43,427 nucleotides of DNA from Gammaproteobacteria bacterium (GTDB taxonomy: Bacteria > Pseudomonadota > Gammaproteobacteria > Pseudomonadales > Azotimanducaceae). This document shows, piece after piece, positions 15,666-24,025 of this stretch. The DNA lies in contig JAPPHD010000067.1 in NCBI GenBank assembly GCA_028821125.1, forward strand, positions 1 to 43,427, in the 5' to 3' direction. Under the pieces are notes generated by a model. It was not told where the DNA came from. It did not search any database and was given only the letters and a program-made list of their open reading frames with translations. The stretch's first letter is position 1; every line of letters begins with the position of its first letter. The position numbers and the translations under genes were made by a program.

Positions 15666-16772
15666 ATGGCGAGCGAACTGCACTATCCCTACGCCGAACA
15701 CCCGGCCCCCGGCACTACCGTCGAGGTAGCCGACGGCGTGCGCTGGCTCACCATGCCCATGCCGGGCTCGCTCAATCACATCAACCTCTACCTGCTTGAG
15801 GACGACGGCGCCTGGTGGGTGGTCGACACCGGCCTGGGCAACCCCGAAACCGACGAGTGGTGGCGCGAACTCTACCGCGGTGAGATGGGCGGGCGGCCGG
15901 TCAGGGGCGTCATCTGCACCCACATGCATCCCGACCACGTCGGCCAGGCCGCGGCCATCACCGACGAGTTCCGCTGCCCTCTCTACATGACCCGAACCGA
16001 GTACTACCAGGCCCGCGCCATCGCGGCCAGCGACGGCAGCCACCACTCCTCCTGGCTCGGCCAGCAGTTCTACCGGCGCGCCGGCATGTCGGAAAACTAC
16101 CTGGAAGAGGTTTTCGGAATGTGGAAGGGCCGCTCCGGCTTCACGATGACCTTGCCATCCATGCCCCACGGCTACAGGCGCCTGGAACACGGCGACGTAC
16201 TCAACATCGGCCGCTACAACTGGCGCGTCATGGTCGGTTCCGGCCACTCCCCGGAGCACGCCTGCCTGTACTGCGATGCGCTGAAGATCATGATCTCCGG
16301 CGATCAGATTCTGCCCGTCATCACCTCCAACGTGAGCGTCTTTCCCAACGAACCGGAAGCCAATCCCCTCAAGGCCTGGATGGAATCCCACGACCGCTTC
16401 CTCGATACGCCCGACGACACCCTGGTGCTGCCCGCGCACAACCTGCCCTTCAAGGGTATCCGCCAGCGATTGCGCGACCTCATCGGCCATCACGAAGACC
16501 GCATGCTGGCCATCGAGGAGCATTGCGTCGACCCGGCCGTGGCCAAGGAACTGCTGCCCGTGCTGTTCGCCCGGGAACTCGATGCCCGGCAGATGATGAT
16601 GGCGCTCGGCGAAGCCATCGCACACCTGCACCTGCTCATGCACAGGAACCGCATCGAACGCACCCTCAACGAAGACGGCATCTACCGGTTCCGCTCCATA
16701 GACCCCGATCTGCCGCGCCGCGCGCACCCGGACGCGCACGATGCGCCGGACGACGGGCCCATCATGGTCTGA
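15666..16772 (+). CDS. Metallo-beta-lactamase-fold hydrolase
   Basis: A 368-residue cytoplasmic MBL-fold enzyme. The metal motif THMHPDH is at 85-91 and further ligands appear in GSGHSPEH, in SGDQILP, and in PAHNLPF. After residue about 270 there is a helical domain (RLRDLIGHHEDRMLAIEEH, then MMMALGEAIAHLHLLMHR), as in the larger glyoxalase II-like or thioesterase-like members seen with acyl-CoA genes. I chose MASELHYPY at 15666 because the upstream part lies inside hemH. It shares one base with the next gene (TGATG). Substrate unknown; nearby FATP-type synthetase suggests a CoA-ester or lipid metabolite. Confidence 0.88.
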   Translation: MASELHYPYAEHPAPGTTVEVADGVRWLTMPMPGSLNHINLYLLEDDGAWWVVDTGLGNPETDEWWRELYRGEMGGRPVRGVICTHMHPDHVGQAAAITDEFRCPLYMTRTEYYQARAIAASDGSHHSSWLGQQFYRRAGMSENYLEEVFGMWKGRSGFTMTLPSMPHGYRRLEHGDVLNIGRYNWRVMVGSGHSPEHACLYCDALKIMISGDQILPVITSNVSVFPNEPEANPLKAWMESHDRFLDTPDDTLVLPAHNLPFKGIRQRLRDLIGHHEDRMLAIEEHCVDPAVAKELLPVLFARELDARQMMMALGEAIAHLHLLMHRNRIERTLNEDGIYRFRSIDPDLPRRAHPDAHDAPDDGPIMV

Positions 16773-17092
16773 TGGCGACGTCCGCCTTTCGCCGCCGGAT
16801 TGACCGGGTCATCTACGGCACCTTGCGCTGGGGCCGGGAGCGCCTGCCGCCGGGTGTGCGCACGGTCGTCGGCATCCTGTTCATGATTGGCGGCGTTTTC
16901 GGGTTTCTGCCCATACTCGGTTTCTGGATGCTGCCGCTCGGCGCCGCTTTCATTGCGCTGGACATCCCCTTCGCCCGACGGCGGCTCGACCGGTGGATGG
17001 TGAAGATCCAGGGCAGGAGCGGCGGCGCTGTGGCGGAACAGCCTCTGTTGAACAAAGGAACCGGAGGCGGCGACCGGCATCGTCGAGGTTGA
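16772..17092 (+). CDS. Small two-helix membrane protein
   Basis: A 106-residue protein with a basic N-terminus (FRRRIDRVIYGTLRWGRERL), then a helical hairpin around residues 26-56 (VRTVVGILFMIGGVFGFLPILGFW-type, then LPLGAAFIALDIP), then a basic segment and a hydrophilic tail. The GxxxGGVFGFLPxLGFWMLP pattern recurs in small proteobacterial inner-membrane proteins of unknown role. Start codon shares a base with the MBL gene stop, so it is translated together with that gene. Confidence 0.7.
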   Translation: MATSAFRRRIDRVIYGTLRWGRERLPPGVRTVVGILFMIGGVFGFLPILGFWMLPLGAAFIALDIPFARRRLDRWMVKIQGRSGGAVAEQPLLNKGTGGGDRHRRG

Positions 17093-17159
17093 GGGTGAAG
17101 CGCATTGGCGCAGGCGCTCCGACGCCGGGCCAAACCGGAAGCACCAGGAGGATTCGGGC

Positions 17160-19007
17160 ATGGGACTTCGAGACACCCTGTCGGTGGCGGTGCAGCTACC
17201 GGGCCTGCTCGCACTGAAGAAAAAGCTCGCGCCGCGTCCCCTCGAGGAACGGGACTGTTTTGCCAGGCAGGTGGAGCGCAACGCCGAAAAGTTCGGCAAC
17301 CGCCCGGCGGTCCTGTTCGAGGGGCGCACCGTCACCTGGCGGGAATTCAACGCGCTGGCAAACCGCTATGCCCATTGCCTCAAGGCACGGGGCATCGGCC
17401 GGGGAGACACGGTGAGCCTGCTGATGGAGAACCGCATCGAGTTCCTGGCCGCCATGACGGCGCTGAACAAGCTCGGCGCCATCGCCGGCCTCATCAACAC
17501 CAACCTGCGGGAGCGGCCGCTGGCCCACTGCATCAACACCACAGACTCGAAAGCCTGCCTATTCGGCGAGGAAATGACCGAAGCGCTGGCCGGCGTCAAG
17601 GGCGAACTGCCGCTGCGCGAAGGCAGCGACTATCTCTTTGTGCCCGACCCGGGCGGCGACGTGCCCGACCCGGGCGGCACTTCGCCCGAAGAGGGCAATC
17701 CAGCGCCCAACTGGGCCGTCGACCTGGCGGCGGAAAGCGAAACCGCCGCCACCGAAAACCTGCCCGAGTCCCGGGCGGTAAAGCTCGGCGACCGGGTAGC
17801 CTACCTGTTCACCTCCGGCACTACCGGGCTCCCGAAGGCATCCATCTGGTCGAACCGCCGCTTCCTCGCCTCGGCCGGCATGTCTCACTCGGCCGGGCTG
17901 AAGTGCACCGAGAAAGACCGCCTGTACCTGTGCCTGCCCCTCTATCACGGCACCGGCCTGATCATCGGCGCCGGCGCCGTGATCGCTTCCGGCGCTTCAA
18001 TGTTCCTGCGCCGCAAGTTCTCGGCCGGCGGTTTCTTGAGCGAAGTGCGTGAATACCGCACGAACTGCCTGGTGTACGTGGGTGAGCTGTGCCGTTATCT
18101 CGCGAACACGCCGGCCCGGCCCGACGACCACAGGAACCCGCTCGATACCATCATCGGCAACGGGTTGCGCCCGGACGTCTGGATGGATTTCAAGAAGCGG
18201 TTCGGCATCCGCCGCATCGTCGAGTTCTACGGCGCCAGCGAAGGCAACGTGGCCTTCGCCAACCTGATGAACAAAAACTGCACCGTCGGCATGACCACCA
18301 GCGAGATCGCCCTGGTGGGCTACGACACCGATGCCGACGAAATCGTGCGCGACGAACAGGGCCGGTGCATCCCCGTCGCAACCGGCGAACCCGGGCTGCT
18401 GCTCGGCAGGATCACGGAAGAAGCGGTCTTTGAGGGCTACACCAACGCCGAGGCCACCGAGCAGAAGATTCTGCGCAACGCCCTCGAGACCGGCGATGCC
18501 TGGTTCAACACCGGCGACCTGATGCGCGAGGTGGACGTCGGCTACACCGCCGGTTTCCCCCACTACCAGTTCGTAGACCGGGTGGGCGACACCTTCCGCT
18601 GGAAGTCCGAAAACGTCTCCACCACCGAAGTGGGCGAAATCGTCAACGGCCATCCCCAGGTGCAGATCTGCAACATCTATGGCGTGGAGATCGCCAATAC
18701 CGACGGCCGCGCCGGCATGGCGGCCCTGGTGCTGCAACCCGGCGCGGAATCCCTTGACCTCGAGGACTTCTCGGCTTACGTCAACCGCGAGCTGCCCGCC
18801 TACGCACGGCCTGTCTTCCTCCGCCTGCAGACGGGCCTGGACGTCACCGGCACGTTCAAGATGGTCAAGGGCCAGCTCCGAAAGGAAGGCTACGACCCCG
18901 AGGCCGTGACCGACCCCCTGTACGTGATGAAACCCGGCCGCGACACCTATGAGCCCCTCGATGGGGACTTCGCCGCGCAGATCAGGGCGGGCGCTGCCGG
19001 GTACTGA
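17160..19007 (+). CDS. Long-chain acyl-CoA synthetase, FATP/VLACS type
   Basis: A 615-residue ATP-dependent enzyme that activates long-chain or very-long-chain acids as acyl-CoA. The AMP-binding motif YLFTSGTTGLPKA is at about 215-227. GNGLRPDVW and EFYGASEGNVAF are typical of the FATP branch, and FNTGDL...FVDRVGDTFRWKSENVSTTEV is the adenylate-forming C-terminal hinge. A short direct duplication, VPDPGGD/VPDPGGT, lies at 161-174 in a loop. It ends only 11 nt from the convergent lytic transglycosylase gene. Confidence 0.93.
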   Translation: MGLRDTLSVAVQLPGLLALKKKLAPRPLEERDCFARQVERNAEKFGNRPAVLFEGRTVTWREFNALANRYAHCLKARGIGRGDTVSLLMENRIEFLAAMTALNKLGAIAGLINTNLRERPLAHCINTTDSKACLFGEEMTEALAGVKGELPLREGSDYLFVPDPGGDVPDPGGTSPEEGNPAPNWAVDLAAESETAATENLPESRAVKLGDRVAYLFTSGTTGLPKASIWSNRRFLASAGMSHSAGLKCTEKDRLYLCLPLYHGTGLIIGAGAVIASGASMFLRRKFSAGGFLSEVREYRTNCLVYVGELCRYLANTPARPDDHRNPLDTIIGNGLRPDVWMDFKKRFGIRRIVEFYGASEGNVAFANLMNKNCTVGMTTSEIALVGYDTDADEIVRDEQGRCIPVATGEPGLLLGRITEEAVFEGYTNAEATEQKILRNALETGDAWFNTGDLMREVDVGYTAGFPHYQFVDRVGDTFRWKSENVSTTEVGEIVNGHPQVQICNIYGVEIANTDGRAGMAALVLQPGAESLDLEDFSAYVNRELPAYARPVFLRLQTGLDVTGTFKMVKGQLRKEGYDPEAVTDPLYVMKPGRDTYEPLDGDFAAQIRAGAAGY

Positions 19008-19018
19008 ATGGATGCCAG

Positions 19019-19771
19019 CTAGATAGTCTTGAGCTGCAGGAAGTGGTGGCCGACTTTCGAGACGAAGCGGCGGCCTGCCTGCTTGCGGCTGCTGTTCCTG
19101 CCCACGTTGTAGGCAATCAGGGCGCACTCCCCCCCGCCGCACAGTTCCTTCAGGTACGCCAGCACCTGTGCGCCGCAATGAATGTTCAGGGCCGGGTCTG
19201 TCAGGTCGTCACCGCCGCAGAACTCCGTCCAGTAACGGGGCTTTACCTGGGCGGGGCCGATGGCGCCCAGATGGGAACGGGCGTGTTTCCTGAAGCCGCT
19301 CTCCACTTGCACGAGGCTCGCGATCAGTTCCGGTTCGAGGCGCTGCCGGTCGGCGGCCTCAAGAATCCAGCCGGCGAATTCCGTTGCCCGGCCGCGCTCC
19401 AGACCGAACGCCTGGCCGAGCCTGTCGCCGAACGCCGCAACTCGGTCATCCCAGGGGATACTCGACAGCGCCGGCTTGGCAAACGCAACGGTCCGGTGCT
19501 CCTGCTGCGAGAGGGCGTTGGCAAACAGCAAGCCGAGCCCGACAACCAGGCCCGCCCCCACGCTGCGAAGCGCCCGGGAATGAAGCCGGGGATCGAAACG
19601 GCGCCAACGGCCGGCGACGCCTGCAACGGCGGTCAACCACCATTTTCGGCAGCGCGCAACAACCTCCGACTGGCGGTCTTGCCGCCACGCTTGCAACCGG
19701 GTAGCCATCCTCTCCAGTGAAAATCTCGGGGACGGCCTTCCATTATGAAGAAAGAATGGAGGCGAAGTCAC
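19019..19771 (-). CDS. Membrane-anchored lytic transglycosylase (SLT domain)
   Basis: A 250-residue cell-wall enzyme that cleaves peptidoglycan with formation of anhydro-muropeptides. One membrane helix (about 70-88) places the catalytic domain in the periplasm. The SLT motifs are ESGF with catalytic Glu157, GAIGPAQV at 169-176, NIHCGAQVLAYL and ALIAYNVG. C-terminal residues after the last motif are basic. The GTG start at 19771 is used; ATG at 19708 (MATRLQ) with GGAG just before it is an alternative giving 229 residues. Confidence 0.88.
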   Translation of the reverse strand: MTSPPFFLHNGRPSPRFSLERMATRLQAWRQDRQSEVVARCRKWWLTAVAGVAGRWRRFDPRLHSRALRSVGAGLVVGLGLLFANALSQQEHRTVAFAKPALSSIPWDDRVAAFGDRLGQAFGLERGRATEFAGWILEAADRQRLEPELIASLVQVESGFRKHARSHLGAIGPAQVKPRYWTEFCGGDDLTDPALNIHCGAQVLAYLKELCGGGECALIAYNVGRNSSRKQAGRRFVSKVGHHFLQLKTI

Positions 19772-19792
19772 CCTTTGGGAAAACGTAAATTT

Positions 19793-19807
19793 AAGAATTA
19801 ATTCTTA
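19793..19807. promoter_or_regulatory. AT-rich palindrome between two minus-strand genes
   Basis: AAGAATTAATTCTT is a perfect 14-nt palindrome in the 47-nt gap between the split-barrel gene stop and the transglycosylase start. The surrounding ~60 bases are strikingly AT-rich in a GC-rich region. It could be a regulator site, a -10 region for the transglycosylase, or a weak stem; the sequence alone does not decide. Confidence 0.35.
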
Positions 19808-19818
19808 TAAAAGAACGA

Positions 19819-20442
19819 CTATTTATTCCTTTTTGATTTCTTATGCAGCTTGAAGTGATCCCAGGAGACGATGTACTCCGGCGCCATCACCACCCATCGA
19901 CGGTTGCGTCCACGGGCCGTGGCGGCGAACGGCGGCGGCGCGTCAACCAGCGGCTGTCCGAAGCCCCCGTTGTACTTCATTCCAATCTGCGCACGAACGT
20001 CCGCGAGGTGCGGGTCGTTGTTCTCGGCCTCGGTGTCCTCGAGCACCCGGCCGTGCCCCTGCATCATGATGCCCTGCAATTCGGGAAACCTCTCGTTGCG
20101 GTCGACGATGACCGTACACACGGGATTGCGGCGCAAGTTGACGATCTTCTGACCGCGTCCGAAGAAGTAGACGGCTCCCCCGGCCCATCCGAACCACACC
20201 GGCGTGAGGTTGATGCGCGAACCGGGCCCCACGGTCGCCACGCGCATGGTCCACTGGGCCGCCATGATCTCGTCGACCTGTTCCCTGGAGAGGGGAATCT
20301 GGCGCGGCGGCACCGTGCTGAACCGGGCGGGCTGGGGCCGGTCTTTCGGTTTCGCATCCGGGGCCGTGCGTTGCTGCCTCGCAACGGGCTTCGAACGGCG
20401 CGTGAGCCTCTGCTGCAGACCCCGCAAGAGGTTTTCGAACAT
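19819..20442 (-). CDS. PNPOx-like FMN/F420 split-barrel protein
   Basis: A 207-residue protein with a pyridoxamine-phosphate-oxidase-like split barrel from about residue 48 on: PLSREQVDEIMAAQ, RVATVGPGSRINLTPVWFGW, VYFFGRGQKIVNLRRNPVCTVIVD and GIMMQGHGRVLED, the usual order for the F420/flavin/heme-binding members. Residues 1-45 are basic and low in hydrophobics, with no signal peptide. The reaction is not readable; such proteins reduce or bind varied substrates with flavin or F420. It lies 39 nt after an LLM oxidoreductase on the same strand, which favours a shared redox role. Confidence 0.82.
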   Translation of the reverse strand: MFENLLRGLQQRLTRRSKPVARQQRTAPDAKPKDRPQPARFSTVPPRQIPLSREQVDEIMAAQWTMRVATVGPGSRINLTPVWFGWAGGAVYFFGRGQKIVNLRRNPVCTVIVDRNERFPELQGIMMQGHGRVLEDTEAENNDPHLADVRAQIGMKYNGGFGQPLVDAPPPFAATARGRNRRWVVMAPEYIVSWDHFKLHKKSKRNK

Positions 20443-20481
20443 CGGGTAGACCCGGTTAGCTCGATGGATTCCCCGCCCGGC

Positions 20482-21489
20482 TCAGGCCGCCGTCAACTCC
20501 GCCACGATTTCGCGCTGAATGCTGTCCGGAATGCCTCCGTACGCCGCGCCGGTCCGGTCGACGATGTCGCCGAAGCGTTCCTTGAAGCGGGACGGAATCG
20601 TCTTCGGTTCGCCGATGACCGCGAAGTCCTTGAGCATGTCGTCGGTGATCAGACCCCCCATCTCCTCCCAGCGGCCCTGCTTCGACATGGCATTGAGTTC
20701 CGGCTGCAGTTCGCCCGCCCCGACGCTTTCGAGCACCGGCCTGTAAGCGGGCGTCGAGCCGTAGAAAGCGATCTGCCGGCGAGTCAGCGTATCCGCCCTG
20801 GCCATCTCCTCCTCCGTCTGGCCGGTGACGATGAACGCAGGATAGCTGATCTCGAAGTCCTCGCGCTTCTTCCCGGCCTTCGCCCAGCCCCGTTCCAGTG
20901 CCGGCAGCGTCACTTCGCGCAGGTATTTCTCCGTGGTGAACGCGTGCACGAAGACCCCGTCGGCCACTTCGCCCGCCACCTCGGTCATCAGCGGGCCCAC
21001 CGCCGCGAGGAATACCCGGGGCGGCCCGTATTCGGTGTTGGTCGGCGTGAAGAACGGGGTCATCAGGGTGTGCCGGTAGAACTTGCCGGTGAACTGCAGC
21101 GGTTCGCCCTCGTGCCAATTGGCCCAGATGGCGCGCATGGCCAGGATGAACTCGCGCATTCGGGGCGCCGGGTTCGACCAGGGCATGCTGAAGCGTTTGG
21201 TGATATGGGGCCGGATCTGCGAGCCGAGGCCGAGCACGAAGCGCCCCTTCGAGGCGGCGTTCAGGTCGTGGCCCACATTGGCAAGCGTCATGGGCGAGCG
21301 CGCGAACGCCACCGCGATGGAGGTCATCAGGTCGATGCGCTCGGTGGTCTGGGCCGCCATGAGCAGCGGGAAGAACGGGTCGTGCCCGGTCTCCGCGCTC
21401 AGAATGCCCGAATAGCCCATCTCTTCCAGCGAGCGGGCCTCGGCCCCCACCTTGTCCAACTGCCAGCCGACGCCACCGTCTACTTTCAT
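20482..21489 (-). CDS. LLM-class (luciferase-like) oxidoreductase, F420-type branch
   Basis: A 335-residue TIM-barrel oxidoreductase of the bacterial luciferase-like superfamily. MKVDGGVGWQLDKVGAEARSLEEMGYSGILSAETGHDPFFPL at the start, ARSPMTLANVGHDLNAASKGRFVLGLGSQ, and PPRVFLAAVGPLMTEVAGEVADGVFVHAF are typical of the branch (TIGR03617-like from memory) described mainly in F420-using actinobacteria. Cofactor could be F420 or FMN. It heads a run of redox and acyl-CoA genes. Confidence 0.87.
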   Translation of the reverse strand: MKVDGGVGWQLDKVGAEARSLEEMGYSGILSAETGHDPFFPLLMAAQTTERIDLMTSIAVAFARSPMTLANVGHDLNAASKGRFVLGLGSQIRPHITKRFSMPWSNPAPRMREFILAMRAIWANWHEGEPLQFTGKFYRHTLMTPFFTPTNTEYGPPRVFLAAVGPLMTEVAGEVADGVFVHAFTTEKYLREVTLPALERGWAKAGKKREDFEISYPAFIVTGQTEEEMARADTLTRRQIAFYGSTPAYRPVLESVGAGELQPELNAMSKQGRWEEMGGLITDDMLKDFAVIGEPKTIPSRFKERFGDIVDRTGAAYGGIPDSIQREIVAELTAA

Positions 21490-21600
21490 CGCGTTCCCCC
21501 AAAACGAAGCGGCCTCATCACGGCCGCCAAGATTCCTTCGCCCATACCCCCGGGCGAGTACCGGATTGTTTCAGCTTGGCCGCGGCGAAGCAATCGCGTT

Positions 21601-21640
21601 CTAGCCGCACCTATTCATGAATAGGTATAGGTGCGGCTAG
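21601..21640. terminator. Hairpin overlapping the stop codon of the symporter gene
   Basis: Arms CTAGCCGCACCTAT (21601-21614) and ATAGGTGCGGCTAG (21627-21640) are exact complements, and the loop contains part of a second palindrome, CTATTCATGAATAG. The TAG stop of the symporter gene is inside the second arm. No T-run follows on either side, so intrinsic termination is only weakly supported; the hairpin may stabilise the 3' end. Confidence 0.45.
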
Positions 21641-23055
21641 CGAAGCAATCCCCGCCGTTTTCCGAGCAGGAGAATCAGGAATCCACACAGGAAGGGCACC
21701 GCACGCTCCGCGAGATCTCCCGGCGTATCCGGCGAGAGATACAGCACCACCGTCAGCGCAAACCCCGTCGCCACCGCCGCGATGACCGCGCCGGGCCGCA
21801 CCGGCCACTTGAGGAGCCGCACGACCACCGTCGGCCCGAACGCCGCACCGAGCGCGTTCCAGGCGAACAGTACCCGGGTGAAGATCGCGTCGGGCATGGC
21901 GTAGGCGACCACCACCGCCAGCACGCCGACAAACAGCACCACCAGCCGGGAGACCAAGAGCGACGTGCTGTGCATCAGGTCGTGGCTCACGGCGGAAGCG
22001 GCCACGAGCAACTGGCTGTCGGCGGTGGACATGATCGCCGACAGAACGGCGGCAATGACCACGCCCGCCAGAATCGCCGGCAGCAACTGGCTGGTCAGCG
22101 CGAAAAAGATCTGCTCGGAATCGGCCACCGGCGTATCCACGAGCAGTACGTGGCCGCAGAGCCCGAGCAGGAACATGCCGCCGAGCACGATGACGAACCA
22201 GCCCAGCGCAACCTTTCGCGCCAGGCGCAACTGGCCCATGTCCCGTATCGCCATGATCCGGTTCAACAGGTGCGGTTGCCCGAGAGGACCGAGCCCGATA
22301 CTCACCATGCCGAGCAGAAACCCCGCCGCCAGAAGCCCCTGGTGCTCCCCGGTCAGCGAAAGCTGCCCAGGCGTAGCCACCGCCGCCAATCCGTCCCCCA
22401 GGCTGCCCGCGCCGCCCACCACACCCAGCGCGAACAGGGGCAGCAGCAGCGCCGCGAACAGCATCAGCACCGCCTGCAGCGCATCGGTGACACTGACCGC
22501 CCAGAATCCGCCGACCAGGGTATAGGCGAGCAGTATCCCGGCACCCAGCAGCAGGGCCTGAAACTCCCCCACGTCCATGATGTTGGCAAAGGTCGCCGCG
22601 GCGCCCTGGAATTGCGCCGCCACGTAAAAGGTAAAAGAGATGGCAACCACCAGCGCCGCGACACCCAGGAGCGCCGCCCGCTGCCGCCCGGCCACTCCAG
22701 ATGCAACCAGGTCGTTCAGCGTCACCCATCGATTGTTGTGCGCGACGGCATTCAGGCGCCGGCCGAGCCAGAACCAGGCCAGCACGTGCCCGGTAAGCGT
22801 CCCGGGCAGCAGCCACACGGCCGAGACCCCCTGGCTGAAGGCAATGCCGCTCACCCCCAGAATCGTCCAGGCCGACGACGAACCGGCCGCATAACTCAGC
22901 GACCCGACGAACGCCCCGAGCCCCCGGCCGCCGATAAAATACGTATCGCCGTCCCGCGTACGCCGCCGGGCCCAGGCGCCAATGGCGAACAGCGCAACAA
23001 AGTAGACGACCAGCGTCGTCCACACGACTCCCACGGATGGCAGCTCGATGTCCAC
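21637..23055 (-). CDS. Sodium:solute symporter (SSS family)
   Basis: A 472-residue inner-membrane symporter with about 13 helices, of the PutP/PanF family. It has the N-terminal YFIGGRGLGAFVGSLSYAAGSSSAWTILG, a GFWAVSVTDALQAVLML motif in the middle (family G-G-x-x-x-V-x-x-T-D-x-x-Q), and AAVLSAIMSTADSQLLVAASAVSHD near the C-terminal third, all classic for SSS sodium sites. Substrate is uncertain; proline-type and organic acids are possible. Confidence 0.9.
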   Translation of the reverse strand: MDIELPSVGVVWTTLVVYFVALFAIGAWARRRTRDGDTYFIGGRGLGAFVGSLSYAAGSSSAWTILGVSGIAFSQGVSAVWLLPGTLTGHVLAWFWLGRRLNAVAHNNRWVTLNDLVASGVAGRQRAALLGVAALVVAISFTFYVAAQFQGAAATFANIMDVGEFQALLLGAGILLAYTLVGGFWAVSVTDALQAVLMLFAALLLPLFALGVVGGAGSLGDGLAAVATPGQLSLTGEHQGLLAAGFLLGMVSIGLGPLGQPHLLNRIMAIRDMGQLRLARKVALGWFVIVLGGMFLLGLCGHVLLVDTPVADSEQIFFALTSQLLPAILAGVVIAAVLSAIMSTADSQLLVAASAVSHDLMHSTSLLVSRLVVLFVGVLAVVVAYAMPDAIFTRVLFAWNALGAAFGPTVVVRLLKWPVRPGAVIAAVATGFALTVVLYLSPDTPGDLAERAVPFLCGFLILLLGKRRGLLR

Positions 23056-23154
23056 GATTCAGCCCCGGTCGGCCCCTGTCTCTGCTCGCAAGCGGTTGCC
23101 GCTCCCGCGTTGCAACTATACGCCCATCAGGCGTTGTACACCCCCAACTGGAGC

Positions 23155-23991
23155 CTATCCGTCGCGCTTGCCCGCCGTCCGATAGTCCCCAAACGCCTCA
23201 TCCCGCTTCGACAGCGCCTGGGTCAGCCCCTTGCGCATCTCGGCGATATAGGCCTGGGTCGTCTTCGTGAAGGTGGCGAGCTGCTGCATCTCCGTACCGG
23301 CGCGGATGCCGGCGCGTATGCCCATGGCATCCATCTGCCGGTGCACGGCGCGCTTGTTCATCTGCTGCAGGTCGGTCGGCGTCATGGCCACCCGCTCGGC
23401 AATGCCCAGCACCCGTTCCTCCAGTTCTTCCTCGGCAAAGGCGCGGTTGGCAAAGCCGCTCTCGGCCGCTTCTGTACCGGACATGTGATCCCCGGTGAGC
23501 ATCAGTTCCATGGCCCGGCGCAACCCCACGATCCAGGGGTAGAACTGGTTGTCCGGCGGACTGATGGCGCGCACCACCGGGTAGCCGATCTTTGCCGTGT
23601 CCGCCACGTAGACCAGGTCGCAGGCCGTGGCCAGTTCCGTGCCGCCCGCGAGGCAATAACCATGCACCTGGGCGATCACCGGCTTGGCCAGGTCCCAGAT
23701 CTTGAAGAACCCCTCGACAACGTGGCGCGGCCAGTTGCCCAGCCCGCCCGCCGTGTAGAAAGGCTGCTGCTCCGCCGAATTCGACTTCAGGTCGTAGCCC
23801 GCCGAGAAACAGGACCCCGCCCCGCGAATGACCGTCACCCGAACGTCCGCATCCTGGTCGGCGGCCTCCAGGGCATGGAACATCTGCCCCCGCAGTTCGT
23901 TGGACAGCGGATTGCGCTTGTCCGGCCGGTTCAGGGTGATGCGCCGCACCATCGGCCGCGGCTCGTCAACGATGATCTTGCTGTACTCCAT
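23155..23991 (-). CDS. Enoyl-CoA hydratase/isomerase family protein (crotonase)
   Basis: A 278-residue crotonase-fold enzyme. The N-terminal ITLNRPDKRNPLS, the first oxyanion-hole strand GAGSCFSAGYDLKS at about 57-70, and AQVHGYCLAGGTELATACDLVY at about 107-128 are standard. The catalytic acid positions of true hydratases are not clearly conserved, so hydratase, isomerase or CoA-hydrolase activity is open. ATG at 23991 is chosen because AAGGA lies 7 nt upstream. It is close to two LLM oxidoreductases, as often seen in sterol or lipid degradation loci. Confidence 0.88.
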   Translation of the reverse strand: MEYSKIIVDEPRPMVRRITLNRPDKRNPLSNELRGQMFHALEAADQDADVRVTVIRGAGSCFSAGYDLKSNSAEQQPFYTAGGLGNWPRHVVEGFFKIWDLAKPVIAQVHGYCLAGGTELATACDLVYVADTAKIGYPVVRAISPPDNQFYPWIVGLRRAMELMLTGDHMSGTEAAESGFANRAFAEEELEERVLGIAERVAMTPTDLQQMNKRAVHRQMDAMGIRAGIRAGTEMQQLATFTKTTQAYIAEMRKGLTQALSKRDEAFGDYRTAGKRDG

Positions 23992-24025
23992 GATCCGTCC
24001 TTGCTGATCGGTCAATTCGGGCGCG

